A stretch of 64,000 nt of DNA from Paracoccaceae bacterium (GTDB lineage: Bacteria > Pseudomonadota > Alphaproteobacteria > Rhodobacterales > Rhodobacteraceae). Below, one piece after another: positions 38,190-49,453 of the stretch. The notes beneath the pieces were generated by a model. It made no database searches. It worked only from the letters and a program-made list of their open reading frames with translations, and was not told the origin of the DNA. The stretch lies in NCBI GenBank assembly GCA_027492585.1, contig JAPUEK010000024.1, positions 1-64,000 of the forward strand. Direction: 5' to 3'. Each line of letters opens with the position of its first letter. The first letter of the stretch is position 1. A program made the translations under genes and the position numbers.

Positions 38190-40616
38190 ATGAAAACCCA
38201 CACCCGCGTTCTGGTGATCGGCGGCGGCGTCGTCGGCTGCTCCGTGCTTTACCACCTCACCAAGCTCGGCTGGTCGGATGTGATGCTGGTGGAACGCTCG
38301 GAACTGACCTCCGGCTCCACCTGGCACGCGGCGGGCGGCTTCCACACGCTGAACGGCGATACCAACATGGCGGCGCTTCAGGGCTACACCATCCGGCTCT
38401 ACAAGGAACTGGAAGCGATCACCGGCATGTCCTGCGGGCTGCACCATGTGGGCGGCATCACCCTTGCCGACAACGCGGCGCGGTTCGAGCAACTCAAGGC
38501 GGAGCGCGCCAAGCACCGCTACATGGGGCTCGACACCGAAATCCTCGGCCCGGAGGAGATCGAAAAGTTCACCTATGGCATGGTGAACCTCAAGGGCATC
38601 GTCGGCGCGCTTTACGACCCGCTCGACGGCCACCTCGACCCGTCGGGAACGACCCATGCCTATGCCAAGGCGGCGCGGATGGGCGGGGCAGAGATCGTCC
38701 TGCACAACCGCGTGCTGGAAACCAACCCCCGCCCCGATGGCTCCTGGGAGGTGGTGACCGAGAAAGGCACGATCATCGCCGAGCATGTGGTGAATGCCGG
38801 CGGCCTCTGGGCGCGCGAGATCGGCGCCATGGCCGGGATCTATCTGCCGCTCCTGCCGATGGCGCACCAATATCTCGTCACCGACGACATCCCGGAAATC
38901 ATGGACATCCTCAAGGGCGGCAACGAGTTCCCGCATGTGATGGACCCCGGCGGCGAAAGCTACCTGCGCCAGGAAGGCCGCGGCCTCTGCATCGGCTTCT
39001 ATGAAAAGCCCTGCGAGCCGTGGTCGGTCGACGGCACCCCGTGGAATTTCGGCCATGAGCTGCTGAACGAGCAGTTCGACAAGATCGAGGATTCCGTCAA
39101 CTTCGCCTATCGCCGCTTCCCGGTGCTGGAACGGACCGGGGTGAAGCGCGTGATCCACGGCCCCTTCACCTTCGCCCCGGATGGCAACCCGCTGATCGGC
39201 CCGGTCCCGGGCCTGCGGAATTACTGGTCCGCCTGCGCGGTCATGGCGGGCTTCTCCCAAGGCGGCGGCATGGGCCTTGCGCTTGCACAATGGATGATCG
39301 AGGGCGAGGTCGAGCGCGACCCGCGCGGCTTCGACGTGGCGCGCTTCGGCACCTGGACCTCGCCCGGCTACACCGTGCCGAAGGTGATCGAGAACTATCA
39401 GATGCGCTTCTCCGTCTCCTATCCGAACGAGGAACGCCCCGCCGCCCGCCCCTTCCGCACCACGCCGATGTATGAAATCTTCGACGGCATGAATGCGGTC
39501 TGGGGCCAGCAATACGGGCTGGAGGTTGTGAACTACCACGCCCTGCCCGGCGATCCGCGCTATGAGGAACCCTCCTTCAAACGCTCGAACGCCTGGGAGG
39601 CGACCCGGCAGGAAGTGCTGGCGGTCCGCGAAGGCGTCGGCATCAACGAGGTGCAGAACTTCGGCAAATATCTGGTCAAAGGCCCGCAGGCGCGTGCCTG
39701 GCTCGACCGGATCATGGCCGGCGCCATCCCGAAACCGGGCCGGCTGAGCCTGACGCCGATGCTGGCCGAAAGCGGCAAGATCATCGGGGATTTCACCGTC
39801 TCCTGCCTGTCGGAGACCGAATTCCAGCTGACGGCGAGCTATGGCGCGCAGGGCTGGCACGGCCGCTGGTTCGAGCAGCACCTGACCGCGGGTGTCACGG
39901 TGGAAAACATCTCCGATGCCCGCTCCGGCTTCCAGATCGCCGGGCCGAACGCCCGCGCGCTTCTCGCCCGCGTCACCCGCGCCGATCTCTCCGCCGAAGC
40001 CTTCCGCTTCATGGATGTGAAACGCATGACCGTCGGCATGGCCAATTGCATCGTGCAACGGGTCAGCTACACCGCCGACCTCGGCTATGAGATCTATACC
40101 GACCACATGTCCGTCCGCCATCTCTGGGAGGTGCTGAGCGCCGCCGGCACGGATCTCGGCCTGCGCCCCTTCGGGATGCGCGCCATGATGTCGCTGCGGC
40201 TCGACAAATGGTTCGGCTCCTGGGGGCGGGAGTTCAGCCCGGATTACACCCCCGCAGAGACCGGCCTCGACCGCTTCATCCGCTGGAACAAGGACGCCGA
40301 CTGGATCGGCAAAGCCGCCGCCCTCGCCGAAAAGGCCGCCGGACCCAAACGCCGCCTCGTCTCCTTCCTCGTCGATGCGAAGGATGCCGATGTCGTCGCC
40401 TGGGAACCGATCTGGCTGGACGGCAACGTGGTCGGCTTCTGCACCTCGGGCGGGTTCAGCCACTGGACCGGGAAATCCGTCGCCATGGGCTTCCTGCCCG
40501 CCGAGAAGGTGAAAGACGGCCTCGCCTGCGAGATCGAGATTCTGGGCGAGCACCGCCGCGCAATCGTCCACCTCGACCCGCTCTGGGACGGCGACGGCGC
40601 CCGGATGCGCGGCTGA
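38190..40616 (+). CDS. FAD-dependent dehydrogenase with GcvT domain (DMGDH/sarcosine dehydrogenase type)
   Basis: 808 aa. A DAO-type FAD domain (residues 1-370: VLVIGGGVVGCSVLYHLTKLG, then SGSTWHAAGGFHT, where the His may carry FAD covalently) is followed by an FAO_M linker and GcvT plus GcvT-C folate-binding domains (about 425-800). It would oxidatively demethylate a methylated amine such as dimethylglycine or sarcosine, passing the C1 unit to tetrahydrofolate. The start MKTHTR has AAAGG seven bases upstream; MKGLSM, 15 bases earlier, is less likely. A repeat begins right at the stop. Confidence 0.9.
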   Translation: MKTHTRVLVIGGGVVGCSVLYHLTKLGWSDVMLVERSELTSGSTWHAAGGFHTLNGDTNMAALQGYTIRLYKELEAITGMSCGLHHVGGITLADNAARFEQLKAERAKHRYMGLDTEILGPEEIEKFTYGMVNLKGIVGALYDPLDGHLDPSGTTHAYAKAARMGGAEIVLHNRVLETNPRPDGSWEVVTEKGTIIAEHVVNAGGLWAREIGAMAGIYLPLLPMAHQYLVTDDIPEIMDILKGGNEFPHVMDPGGESYLRQEGRGLCIGFYEKPCEPWSVDGTPWNFGHELLNEQFDKIEDSVNFAYRRFPVLERTGVKRVIHGPFTFAPDGNPLIGPVPGLRNYWSACAVMAGFSQGGGMGLALAQWMIEGEVERDPRGFDVARFGTWTSPGYTVPKVIENYQMRFSVSYPNEERPAARPFRTTPMYEIFDGMNAVWGQQYGLEVVNYHALPGDPRYEEPSFKRSNAWEATRQEVLAVREGVGINEVQNFGKYLVKGPQARAWLDRIMAGAIPKPGRLSLTPMLAESGKIIGDFTVSCLSETEFQLTASYGAQGWHGRWFEQHLTAGVTVENISDARSGFQIAGPNARALLARVTRADLSAEAFRFMDVKRMTVGMANCIVQRVSYTADLGYEIYTDHMSVRHLWEVLSAAGTDLGLRPFGMRAMMSLRLDKWFGSWGREFSPDYTPAETGLDRFIRWNKDADWIGKAAALAEKAAGPKRRLVSFLVDAKDADVVAWEPIWLDGNVVGFCTSGGFSHWTGKSVAMGFLPAEKVKDGLACEIEILGEHRRAIVHLDPLWDGDGARMRG

Positions 40617-40680
40617 TCTTCTTCTCTTCGGAAATATCCTCGGGGGGAGCCGGAGGCGGGGGGCGGACAGCCCCCCTGCC
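40614..40680 (+). repeat. AAATATCC-family repeat starting at a stop codon
   Basis: TGATCTTCTTCTCTTCGGAA leads into ATATCCTCGGGGGGAGCCGGAGGC and a GC-rich hairpin GGGGGGC / GCCCCCC. The same ~70 bp occurs inverted at 56151-56219, again joined to a stop codon (dgt). The two are nearly identical. Confidence 0.82.
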
Positions 40681-40781
40681 CGCCACCGGCGCGCCCCCGC
40701 CAGTGCTGCCAGATTTCTTCCAGGAAATTTGACAAAATCCTTCCGGGGATTTTGCATCGTCCGATCCGACGGAAAGGTGCC

Positions 40782-41384
40782 ATGGCCGAAGCCCAGATCC
40801 TGATCCTCGCCGCCGGGGCCTCCGCGCGGATGCGTGGCGCCGACAAGCTGATGGAGCCGGTCGGGGGCGTCCCGCTCCTCCGCCATGTCGCGCGCACGGC
40901 CCTTGCCAGCGGCGCGCCGGTCAGCCTCACCCTGCCACCCGATCGCCCGGCGCGGCTTGCCGCCGTGCAGGACCTGCCCCTGAGCCGCATCCTCGTCGCC
41001 GATCCTTCCGGCCTCTCTGCCAGCCTGACCGCCGGCCTCGCGCGCCTTCCGCCGGAAGCGCCCGTGCTGCTTCTCCTCGCCGACCTGCCGGAGATCACGG
41101 CTGACGATCTTCGGCGGATGCTGCGCGAAATGCGGGAAACCCCGGAGATGATCCTGCGCGGTGCGGCCTCGGATGGCACGCCCGGCCATCCGGTCTGCTT
41201 TCCGCCCTGGCTCAGGGCCGAATTGCTTTCCCTTCATGGAGACGAGGGCGCGCGCGCGGTCCTTGCGCGCCATGCCGACCGGCTGCGGCTCCTCCCGCTG
41301 CCGGGCCGCCATGCCATCACCGATCTCGACACGCCGGAGGATTGGGCTGCCTGGCGCGCCGCCGGCTCCTCAGGCGCCGAGTAG
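40782..41384 (+). CDS. MobA/MocA-like nucleotidyltransferase
   Basis: 200 aa. N-terminal NTP-transferase signature [21 protein letters not shown] and the metal-binding Asp in [11 protein letters not shown]; also [10 protein letters not shown] and [10 protein letters not shown]. MocA-type enzymes add cytidine or guanosine to the molybdenum cofactor for hydroxylases. No xanthine dehydrogenase gene is in the window. GGAAAGG lies four bases before the ATG. It converges on the first RTX-Hint gene, overlapping its end by 15 bases. Confidence 0.87.
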   Translation: MAEAQILILAAGASARMRGADKLMEPVGGVPLLRHVARTALASGAPVSLTLPPDRPARLAAVQDLPLSRILVADPSGLSASLTAGLARLPPEAPVLLLLADLPEITADDLRRMLREMRETPEMILRGAASDGTPGHPVCFPPWLRAELLSLHGDEGARAVLARHADRLRLLPLPGRHAITDLDTPEDWAAWRAAGSSGAE

Positions 41385-44300
41385 CACCCGCGCTTCATGC
41401 GCCTTCAGCGACAGCCGCGCGGACGGGAAATCCACCCCGTCGAGCACCAGTTCCGGGAAAAGTTCCGCCAGCTCGTCCCGCTGCGCCTCTTCCATGCTGT
41501 TCAGCATCCGCGTCGCGGGCTGGAAGCTTTCGGTCCAGGCGCCATCGGCACAGATGATCTCATGCCGGTCGAAGAGAAGGTGGATATAGCTGATCCCCGC
41601 AGTCAGCACCTGATCCACCCCTTGAAGTGCTGTCAGATGGGTTGCGGCCACCAGAACCTCCGCCTCCCCGAAGAACATTTCCGCCCGCGCTCCCTCCATC
41701 AGCATCCGGTGCTGGGGCGAGACCTTCATGTCGCGCAGCGGCAGCCCGTGGCCAAGCGCGCCGCGCCGGATTTCCACCGGACGCAGATGCGGACGCACGA
41801 TCAGGTCGGCCAGCCCCAGATCGCGGCGCCCGACCCAGCGGATCTCCTGCCAGCCGTTGTCGCGCGTCATCACCCGGTCGCCGGCGCGGATCTCCTCGAC
41901 CAGCACCTCGCCGCGCTCGGTCAGGATCAGCGTGCCGGGGGTGAAGCAGGGGATCACCTCCTCGATGTTCGAGAAGGTCATCGTGCCGATGACATTGCCC
42001 AGCGTATCGAGGAACTCGACCGTGCCATTCTCATGGTTCAGCGGGTCGTAGTGGATGTTGGTCAGAGACCAGCCCCAGGCGCTGAGGTCGAGGATATCGT
42101 GGTCGCCGAGGTTTTCGCCGCCATCGACGGTATCGCCGATGTCGCCGAAGATCACGTCGTTGCCGGTCCCGCCATAGATGAGGTCCGGCCCCGCCCCGCC
42201 CGTCAGCGTGTCATTGCCCGCGCCGCCATAGAGCGTATCGAAGCCGTCGCCGCCGTTCAGCAGATCGTCGCCGTCCGCGCCATCGAGGTAGTCGGCCCCG
42301 GTGCCGCCGTTCAGCGTATCGTTCCCCGTGCCACCGAAGAGGCGGTCATTGCCCGTCTCCCCCTCCAGCAGGTCGTCGCCTGTCCCGCCGCTCAGGCTGT
42401 CGTCGTTGTCGCCCCCGAGGAGCCGGTCATTGCCGTCGCCCCCGTCCAGCGTGTCGTTGCCCGTGCCGCCGGAAAGGCTGTCGTCGCCCGCGCCGCCGAA
42501 AAGCTGGTCGGCACCATTGCCGCCCAGAAGCGTGTCCCGACCATCCCCGCCCTCCAGACGGTCGTTGTCATCGCCGCCGTCGAGATAATCGTTGCCGTCA
42601 CCGCCGCTGAGGCTGTCATTGCCCGCCTCACCGAACAGCCGGTCATTGCCGGCATCGCCGCTCAGCGTGTCGTCGCCCGTGCCGCCCAGCAGGCTGTCAT
42701 TGCCGAGACCGCCCGAGAGGTTGTCATTCCCCGCCTCGCCGTTCAGCGTATCGTCGCCGTCACCGCCCGAAAGCTGGTCATTGCCGAGCCCGCCCAGCAG
42801 GCTGTCATTGCCCGCATCCCCCGAAAGGATGTCATTGCCGTCGCCGCCGTTCAGCGTATCCGCACCGTCGCCGCCGGAGAGGCTGTCATCCCCTCCGTCG
42901 CCAAGAAGGCTGTCGTCCCCGATGCCGCCGAAAAGCGTATCGCTGCCGTCGCCGCCGCTCAGCGTGTCATTGCCATCCTCGCCCCAGAGGCTGTCATTGC
43001 CGGCATCGCCGAGAAGGCTGTCATTGCCGAGCCCGCCATAGAGCGTGTCATTGTCCGCACCGCCCGACAGCGTATCGCGCCCGTCCCCGCCATAGAGCCG
43101 GTCATTGCCCGCCTCGCCCGACAGGGCATCATTGCCGTCGCCGCCAGAGAGGCTGTCGTCCCCGGCGCCGCCGAGCAGGCTGTCATCGCCCGCTTCGCCG
43201 AACAGGGTATCATTGCCGTCGCCACCGTTGAGCGTATCTGTCCCGTCGCCGCCCAGCAGGCTGTCATCACCGGCATTGCCGGAAAGGTTGTCATTGCCGA
43301 TGCCGCCGTAAAGCGTGTCATTGCCATCCCCGCCCGCAAGCGTGTCATTGCCATCGTCACCGAAGAGGCTGTCATGGCCCGCATCGCCCGACAGGCTGTC
43401 ATCCCCCGCCCCGCCGTAAAGCGTGTCATTGTCCGCACCGCCCGACAGCGTATCGCGCCCGTCGCCGCCGAAAAGCTGGTCATTGCCGGCATCGCCGGAA
43501 AGGCTGTCGTTGTCGGCCCCGCCATAAAGACTGTCATCGCCGTCGCCACCGTAAAGAACGTCATTGCCCGCCTCGCCGAGCAGCGTGTCGTTGCCCCCGG
43601 CTTCGGCGGCGACGTTCGGCGGGTTGGTGTTGACGTAAAGCTCATAGAAGGAGCCGTTGCCGCCAAGCGCCACCAGCCCGACCGAAGTGAAGGGGACGTT
43701 GATCGTCAGCGTGCCGACAGTGGTGGAAACCGCGCCGTTGCGGGTCAACTGGCCGTTGCCGTTGATGATATAGGTCGAGGCGCCGTTGAAGGTCACCGTG
43801 CCATTGGCAATGGCGGCGGTGAGGTCGATCGTCGTCCCGTTGATCTGCAGGGTCAGCGTCTCGCCGGTGGAGAGCCCGTTGAACAGGATCTGCCCGCCCG
43901 ACACCTGCGAGGACATGGTGTGGGTATGCGTCTCCGACCCGTCGCCATCCCCGATGTTGAAGCCAGAGACGGCGCCATAGGTGCCGGCGGTCAGGGCATT
44001 ATCGCCCGACACCGACTGGACGGCGAAATTCGGGCGGCCATTGGTGCCGGCGACGGTCTGCGTCGCCGCCGTGATCTCGGTATAGCTCGGCGTGTAGGTG
44101 ATGCCTGCGCCCGCCGCGCCGCCGTAGATCGTATCGTCGCCCGTGCCGCCAAGCAGGCTGTCATTGCCCGAGCCGCCGTCGATGCTGTCGTTCTCGGTGC
44201 CGCCGTCCACCGTGTCATTGCCATAGCCGGCATTGATCACGTCATTGCCGCTGCCGCCGAACACCTGGTCATTGCCCAGCCCGGAGTTCACCGTGTCATT

Positions 44301-45086
44301 GCCCGCCCCGGCGCGGATGTAGTCGTCATTGCCGGTGGTGCCGGCATAGCCGGTGGCATCGTTGCGATCCACGCGGTCGCCACCCGGATCGCCGGTATAG
44401 GCGGCGTCGATCAGATCATTGCCGGCGGTGCCATCGACGATGCCGTCGCCGGTGAAGGGCTGCCCGCCCTCGAAATTGAAGCCGTAGACCCCGAGCGGAT
44501 CGTTGGTGTCGAAATCATTTCCCGGATAGGTGCTGAGGAAGGCCGAATTGCCCGACCCCTCCGCCAGAACCTGCGAGGTCGAGCCATTCGACATGCCGAC
44601 CGTGGCGATACCTGTATAGCCGTTGGTGAAGCCGATGGAATCATAGATGTATTCGACGCCGACATCGCCCGCGCCATTGTTGGTCAGCACGATCTGGAAG
44701 CTGTTGCGGCCGGTGCCGGTATAGGGGGCGACGTTCAGCCAGGTGATCGTCACCTTGCCCGAGGCAGGATCGAGATCCCAGTAGATATCCCCGCCCTTGG
44801 AGATGTCGATATCGGTCCAGAAGGCCGCAAGCGAGGGCTTGCCGATCGCCGTCAGCGCCGAGGGGGTATAGGCGGTATGGGCCGAGCCGAAGGTGATCAG
44901 CCCGTTGGTGTTGATGTAGATGCTGCTGTAGCCGGTGCCGTAGAAGTCGATGCCGCCGGAACCGAAGACCGACGTGATGTTGACGGCAATGGAGCCGTCA
45001 TCAAGGTTGCCGCTGTACGCGGAGGTGCGGAAGGAATTCTCGCCGTAGCCGGCGGTCCCACCCAAACCTGAAGTCATCGTCGCCAT
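41370..45086 (-). CDS. RTX repeat protein with NIDO-like head and C-terminal Hint domain (RTX-Hint 1)
   Basis: 1238 aa. An N-terminal nidogen-like (NIDO) module (about 30-200, [12 protein letters not shown] and [10 protein letters not shown]) is followed by a short RTX block, a spacer module (about 330-500) and a long array of GGxGxDxLx nonapeptides (about 505-980) for calcium binding. A Hint_2 domain runs from Cys1047 ([19 protein letters not shown]) to the end. It is a probable secreted adhesin or matrix protein with no Sec signal; type I export is expected. No C-terminal His-Asn splice junction is seen, so splicing is unlikely. Confidence 0.88.
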   Translation of the reverse strand: MATMTSGLGGTAGYGENSFRTSAYSGNLDDGSIAVNITSVFGSGGIDFYGTGYSSIYINTNGLITFGSAHTAYTPSALTAIGKPSLAAFWTDIDISKGGDIYWDLDPASGKVTITWLNVAPYTGTGRNSFQIVLTNNGAGDVGVEYIYDSIGFTNGYTGIATVGMSNGSTSQVLAEGSGNSAFLSTYPGNDFDTNDPLGVYGFNFEGGQPFTGDGIVDGTAGNDLIDAAYTGDPGGDRVDRNDATGYAGTTGNDDYIRAGAGNDTVNSGLGNDQVFGGSGNDVINAGYGNDTVDGGTENDSIDGGSGNDSLLGGTGDDTIYGGAAGAGITYTPSYTEITAATQTVAGTNGRPNFAVQSVSGDNALTAGTYGAVSGFNIGDGDGSETHTHTMSSQVSGGQILFNGLSTGETLTLQINGTTIDLTAAIANGTVTFNGASTYIINGNGQLTRNGAVSTTVGTLTINVPFTSVGLVALGGNGSFYELYVNTNPPNVAAEAGGNDTLLGEAGNDVLYGGDGDDSLYGGADNDSLSGDAGNDQLFGGDGRDTLSGGADNDTLYGGAGDDSLSGDAGHDSLFGDDGNDTLAGGDGNDTLYGGIGNDNLSGNAGDDSLLGGDGTDTLNGGDGNDTLFGEAGDDSLLGGAGDDSLSGGDGNDALSGEAGNDRLYGGDGRDTLSGGADNDTLYGGLGNDSLLGDAGNDSLWGEDGNDTLSGGDGSDTLFGGIGDDSLLGDGGDDSLSGGDGADTLNGGDGNDILSGDAGNDSLLGGLGNDQLSGGDGDDTLNGEAGNDNLSGGLGNDSLLGGTGDDTLSGDAGNDRLFGEAGNDSLSGGDGNDYLDGGDDNDRLEGGDGRDTLLGGNGADQLFGGAGDDSLSGGTGNDTLDGGDGNDRLLGGDNDDSLSGGTGDDLLEGETGNDRLFGGTGNDTLNGGTGADYLDGADGDDLLNGGDGFDTLYGGAGNDTLTGGAGPDLIYGGTGNDVIFGDIGDTVDGGENLGDHDILDLSAWGWSLTNIHYDPLNHENGTVEFLDTLGNVIGTMTFSNIEEVIPCFTPGTLILTERGEVLVEEIRAGDRVMTRDNGWQEIRWVGRRDLGLADLIVRPHLRPVEIRRGALGHGLPLRDMKVSPQHRMLMEGARAEMFFGEAEVLVAATHLTALQGVDQVLTAGISYIHLLFDRHEIICADGAWTESFQPATRMLNSMEEAQRDELAELFPELVLDGVDFPSARLSLKAHEARVLLGA

Positions 45087-45316
45087 GGTCAGCCCCTACC
45101 CACCAGTCCGGACCGGGGCGGCTTGTCCATTTCGCAAATCACCTCTCATTTGAGGCATATTGTTTCCGAAACGGCACCTACCAGGTCGCGTCATCGGAAA
45201 AACTAGGCGCCAAAAATGAACAAAGAGCGGCGCAAACCCGATGCTTTCAGGGTCTGCGTCGCCCGATTGTGCAGAGTTTTAGGCAAAAGCCGGGGTTTCG
45301 GGGCTTTTGGCCCCAA

Positions 45317-48300
45317 TCATGCCCCAATCAACACGCGCGCCTCTCTGGATTTGAGCGACAGCCGCGCCGCGGGATAGTTCGCCTCGAAGGCAAGGTCGGG
45401 GAAGAGCGCCAGAACCTCGGCGCGTTGCTCCTCTTCAAGGCTGCCGAGCGTGGCAAGACCGGGCTGGAAGCTTTCCGACCAGGCGCCATCGGCCCGCACG
45501 ATCTCATGCTGGTCGAACAGCATGTGGATGTAGCTGATCTGCGGCGGATAGGTGCGGCTGATGCCGGGCATCCCCACCAGATGGGTTGCCGCGACCAGAA
45601 CCTCATGCTCGCCGAAAAGCAGCTCGGCCCGCGCGCCCGTCATCAGCATCCGGTGCTGCGGGCTGACCAGCATGTCGCGTTCCGGCAGCCCGTCGCCGAG
45701 CGCGCCCTTGGCGATCCGCACCGGGTTGAAGCGCGGCTCGGCCACAAGCTCGGCCCGCGTCAGATCCCTGCGGCCGATCCAGCGGATCTCCTGCCAGCCG
45801 CTGTCACGGGTCAGCACCCGGTCGCCGACCGCCAGGTCGGCCACATCGACCTCGCCCGTCTCGGTCAGGATCAGGGAGCCCGGGGTGAAGCAGGGAATGA
45901 CGTTCTCGATATTGGTGAAGGTCAGCGTGCCGACGACGGCGCCGTTATTGTCGAGGAACTCGACCGTGCCGTTTTCATGGTTGTTCGCATCATAGATGAT
46001 GTTGGTGGCGGCATAGCCATAGGCGGTCAGGTCAAGGGTGTCGTAGTCATCCCCTCCCTCGCCGCCGTCGATCACATCACCGATGCCGCCGAAGAAGATG
46101 TCGCGGTCGTTCTGACCGGAGAGGGTATCGGCCCCCTCGCCGCCGATGATCACATCATTGCCGTCGCCGCCGAGGATCGAGTCATCGCCATCGTCGCCGT
46201 GCAGCGTGTCATCGCCCCGGCCGCCGCTGATCGTGTCATTGCCATCGTTGCCATGCACGATGTCTTCGTCGTCGCCCGCATCGACGAAATCGTTGCCGCT
46301 GCCGGCGTCGATCGTGTCGTTGCCGCCGTTGCCGAAGATACTGTCATTGCCGTCATCGCCCGACAGGGAATCCCCGGCGCCTGTCAGCGGATCGCTCGAA
46401 GACGATCCGTAGATGCTGTCGTCGCCGCTGCCGCCGAAGACCGTCACCGTCCCGGAGGAGGCGTTGGCATGGATCACGTCGTTGCCGCCGTCTCCGTAAA
46501 GCGTATCGGCGCCGCTGGTGCTGGTGAGCGTGTCATTGCCGTCACCGCCGCTCAGCAGGTCATCGCCACTGCTGCCATCGGTCAGGGCGTCGCTGCCGCC
46601 GCCGCCGTAAAGCGTGTCGTTCCCGGTGCCGCCATCAAGCTGGTCGTCGCCATCGCCCCCCGAAAGCTCGTCATTGCCGGCATCGCCGGACAGCGTGTCA
46701 TTGCCGGCCTCGCCGTTCAGGATATCGTCGCCCGCCCCGCCTTCGACCACATCATTGCCAAGGCCCGCATCAACCGTGTCGTTGCCAAGACCGGAGCGCA
46801 CCGTGTCATTGCCGGCCCCGGCATAGACCAGATCGGCATTGGTGCCGGTGGCATTGTCATTGGCGTCGATGCGGTCGCCCTGCGGGTCGCCGGTATAGGC
46901 GCCGTCGATCAGGTCATCGCCGGCTCCCCCCTCGACGATATAGTTCGGAGCGGAGGGCGCATGGGTCAGAACCCCGTCCACATAAAGGTTTTCGATGTTG
47001 AAAAAGACGAGCTGGCCGCCTCCGGTGAAGAAGACCGTGCCATTCTCCGGGTTGCCCGGATCCCAGCTTACCGAAGAGACGCCCGACACATAAAGCGTGT
47101 CATTGTCGGTGCCGGTGGTGACGGTCTCATAGCCGTCCACATAATCGCCCGCGCCGCCATAGAACACATCGGCGTCTTCCTCGCCGAGCATCGTGTCATT
47201 GCCCTCGTCGCCGTAAAGCGTGTCGGCACCGTTGGAGCCCTGGATGTAGTCGTCGCCCGTGCCGCCATAGACGAGATCGTTCTCGCCCGAGCCGGTGATC
47301 ACATCATTTCCGGCGCCGCCGTAAACGGTATCGTCGCCGTAGCCGCCGAACATGTGGTCATTGCCGTCGCCGCCATAAACGTGGTCGTTGCCGGCCCCGC
47401 CATAGGTGCTGTCGTCACCGTCTCCGCCATAAACATAGTCATTGCCGGCATCGCCGCGGATGAAGTCATTGCCCGCGCCACCCTCGACCGTGTCATTGCC
47501 GAGGTCGCCCTGCATGTAGTCGTCGCCGGCGTTGCCCTGGATGCTGTCGTCGCCGTCGCCACCATAAACGTTGTCATTGCCCGCGCCGGCCTGAACCGTG
47601 TCGTTGCCCTCATTGGCAAAGATATCGTCATCATCCGGCCCTGCTCCGGCATAGACCGCATCGCCCGCGTCGATGATGTCGCCATTGCCGTCCACATAAC
47701 CGGCCCCGATGGAATCGTTGCCGGAGGTTCCCCAGATCAGACCGTCCTTGTTGCCGCCGTTCAGCACCAGATGCTCGATTTCCGAGAAGCTCATCGTGGT
47801 GCCATCGGTGAAGGTGGCGGTCCCGGCCTCGTTGTTGCCGCCCCCGTAGATGAGCTTGGTGACGCCATTCAGAACCAGCGTGTCATTGTCATTGCCGCCT
47901 TCGCCGCCCACAACCACATCGCCGCTTCCGGCATAGATGAGATCGGCATCGTCGCCGCCGTAGATCACGTCATTGCCGCTGCCGCCGGTCAGCGTGTCAT
48001 TACCCGCATCGCCGTAGACGCTGTCATTGTCCGCCCCCGAGGAGATCCAGTCGTTGCCGTCGCCGCCATAGGCCACGTCATTGCCGGTCCCGGTCTCGAT
48101 GATGTCGTTGCCACCATCGCCCCAGACGGTGTCGTTGCCGGCATCATCGCCGGAAAGCCCGAAGGTATCATCCCCGCTGCCCAGCACGGCAAGATCGTTC
48201 CCGGCCCCGCCGGTCACGCTGTCATTGCCCGAGCCGCCGAAGATCTGGTCATCCCCGGCCCCGGCGTTCACGATGTCATTGCCCGCTCCCGCGGTGATGT

Positions 48301-49453
48301 AGTCGCCGTCGCCGGTGGTGCCACCCACGCCGGTCGCGTCATTGGCGTCGATCAGGTCGCCATCCGGATCGCCGAGATAGCCGACCTGGATCACATCGTC
48401 GCCCGAGGTCCCCTGCACGATCCCGTCCTTGGTGATCGTCGCCGCGGTGACGATGCTGATCATGCCGACATCGGTATTCCCCTCGGAATCCATCATCGTG
48501 TAGTTCAGCGTATTGGTGCCGATATCGCCATCGGAGGTGATCGTCACCGTGCCGTTGGCGTTGAGCGTCACCGTCTCGCCGGTGGGAAGCGTGACCGTCT
48601 GACCCGGCACCACCGAGATGCCGTTGATCTTGGTGATGGTCAGGCCGCCGTCGGTCATGTCGCGGTCATTGGCCAGGATGTCGAAGACACGGCTGGAGTT
48701 CGGCGTCAGCTGCACCCGGTCGTCGAAGGCGAGCGCATAGGTCTGCACGCTGTCGCCCATGATCAGCAGGTTGGAATCATAGGCCGTATCGCCGGCATCG
48801 GCGATACCGATCTTGATCGTGTTCACCTGTCCGGCATGGACCGGCGCCTTGAAGGACAGCACATAGGTAAAGCCATCCATCTCGGTGTTGTAGGTATCGT
48901 TGGCGTTCGAGACATAGAGGTTCTGGTTCGCGCCGGGGTTCACCGTGTCGATGGAGACCTGCCCGCCGACCGTCACCGTCACCGGCACGAAGTTCCCGTT
49001 CACCCAGACCCCGAAGGCGTCGTTGTAGCCACCGTTCACATATTCCGGATATTCCTCGGAGGAGAAGACGAACTGCATCGTCAGCCAGTCGCCATCCGGG
49101 ATGAAATTCGCCTGAAGGATGGCGCCGTCATAGGTCGCCGCCCCGGCCTCGGCGGTGAGCTGGGCATCGCCATCGACGCCCGCCGTATCGGTCGAGGTCC
49201 CGGTGGAGGTATTGGTGTCCGTCGTGCCGCTGGAGTTGGTGAAATCGGCCGCGCGCCCGGTGGACAGGATCACCCCGCTGTCGGTCGGCGAAATTCCGGG
49301 GATCGTCGTCAAGGCGCCCGAATAGATGCCGGCCGAGGCGGCATCCCCGGTATAGCTCGCCGAAAGGATCTGGATACCGTCGCCGAAGATGGCATTGGCC
49401 ATATCCATCGCGGATGCGGAGGAATTGATCGTAAGTTCGTTCGCCGTTGCCAT
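45317..49453 (-). CDS. RTX repeat protein with choice-of-anchor L head and C-terminal Hint domain (RTX-Hint 2)
   Basis: 1378 aa. The N-terminal 240 residues are a choice-of-anchor L domain (QFVFSSEEYPEYVNGGYNDA, FGVWVNG). A cadherin-like linker about 245-320 and several RTX arrays separated by TGDPxGDxIDxND segments follow. A Hint_2 domain starts at Cys1188 ([11 protein letters not shown]) and has VSPQHRMLM. The C-terminal 190 residues closely resemble RTX-Hint 1. Extracellular and calcium-bound by inference. No signal peptide, no secretion genes nearby. Confidence 0.88.
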   Translation of the reverse strand: MATANELTINSSASAMDMANAIFGDGIQILSASYTGDAASAGIYSGALTTIPGISPTDSGVILSTGRAADFTNSSGTTDTNTSTGTSTDTAGVDGDAQLTAEAGAATYDGAILQANFIPDGDWLTMQFVFSSEEYPEYVNGGYNDAFGVWVNGNFVPVTVTVGGQVSIDTVNPGANQNLYVSNANDTYNTEMDGFTYVLSFKAPVHAGQVNTIKIGIADAGDTAYDSNLLIMGDSVQTYALAFDDRVQLTPNSSRVFDILANDRDMTDGGLTITKINGISVVPGQTVTLPTGETVTLNANGTVTITSDGDIGTNTLNYTMMDSEGNTDVGMISIVTAATITKDGIVQGTSGDDVIQVGYLGDPDGDLIDANDATGVGGTTGDGDYITAGAGNDIVNAGAGDDQIFGGSGNDSVTGGAGNDLAVLGSGDDTFGLSGDDAGNDTVWGDGGNDIIETGTGNDVAYGGDGNDWISSGADNDSVYGDAGNDTLTGGSGNDVIYGGDDADLIYAGSGDVVVGGEGGNDNDTLVLNGVTKLIYGGGNNEAGTATFTDGTTMSFSEIEHLVLNGGNKDGLIWGTSGNDSIGAGYVDGNGDIIDAGDAVYAGAGPDDDDIFANEGNDTVQAGAGNDNVYGGDGDDSIQGNAGDDYMQGDLGNDTVEGGAGNDFIRGDAGNDYVYGGDGDDSTYGGAGNDHVYGGDGNDHMFGGYGDDTVYGGAGNDVITGSGENDLVYGGTGDDYIQGSNGADTLYGDEGNDTMLGEEDADVFYGGAGDYVDGYETVTTGTDNDTLYVSGVSSVSWDPGNPENGTVFFTGGGQLVFFNIENLYVDGVLTHAPSAPNYIVEGGAGDDLIDGAYTGDPQGDRIDANDNATGTNADLVYAGAGNDTVRSGLGNDTVDAGLGNDVVEGGAGDDILNGEAGNDTLSGDAGNDELSGGDGDDQLDGGTGNDTLYGGGGSDALTDGSSGDDLLSGGDGNDTLTSTSGADTLYGDGGNDVIHANASSGTVTVFGGSGDDSIYGSSSSDPLTGAGDSLSGDDGNDSIFGNGGNDTIDAGSGNDFVDAGDDEDIVHGNDGNDTISGGRGDDTLHGDDGDDSILGGDGNDVIIGGEGADTLSGQNDRDIFFGGIGDVIDGGEGGDDYDTLDLTAYGYAATNIIYDANNHENGTVEFLDNNGAVVGTLTFTNIENVIPCFTPGSLILTETGEVDVADLAVGDRVLTRDSGWQEIRWIGRRDLTRAELVAEPRFNPVRIAKGALGDGLPERDMLVSPQHRMLMTGARAELLFGEHEVLVAATHLVGMPGISRTYPPQISYIHMLFDQHEIVRADGAWSESFQPGLATLGSLEEEQRAEVLALFPDLAFEANYPAARLSLKSREARVLIGA

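Noticed and set aside
41370-41948. Intein (protein splicing) in RTX-Hint 1
   Set aside because: The Hint fold starts with Cys, but there is no C-terminal His-Asn junction or following extein; it ends the protein.
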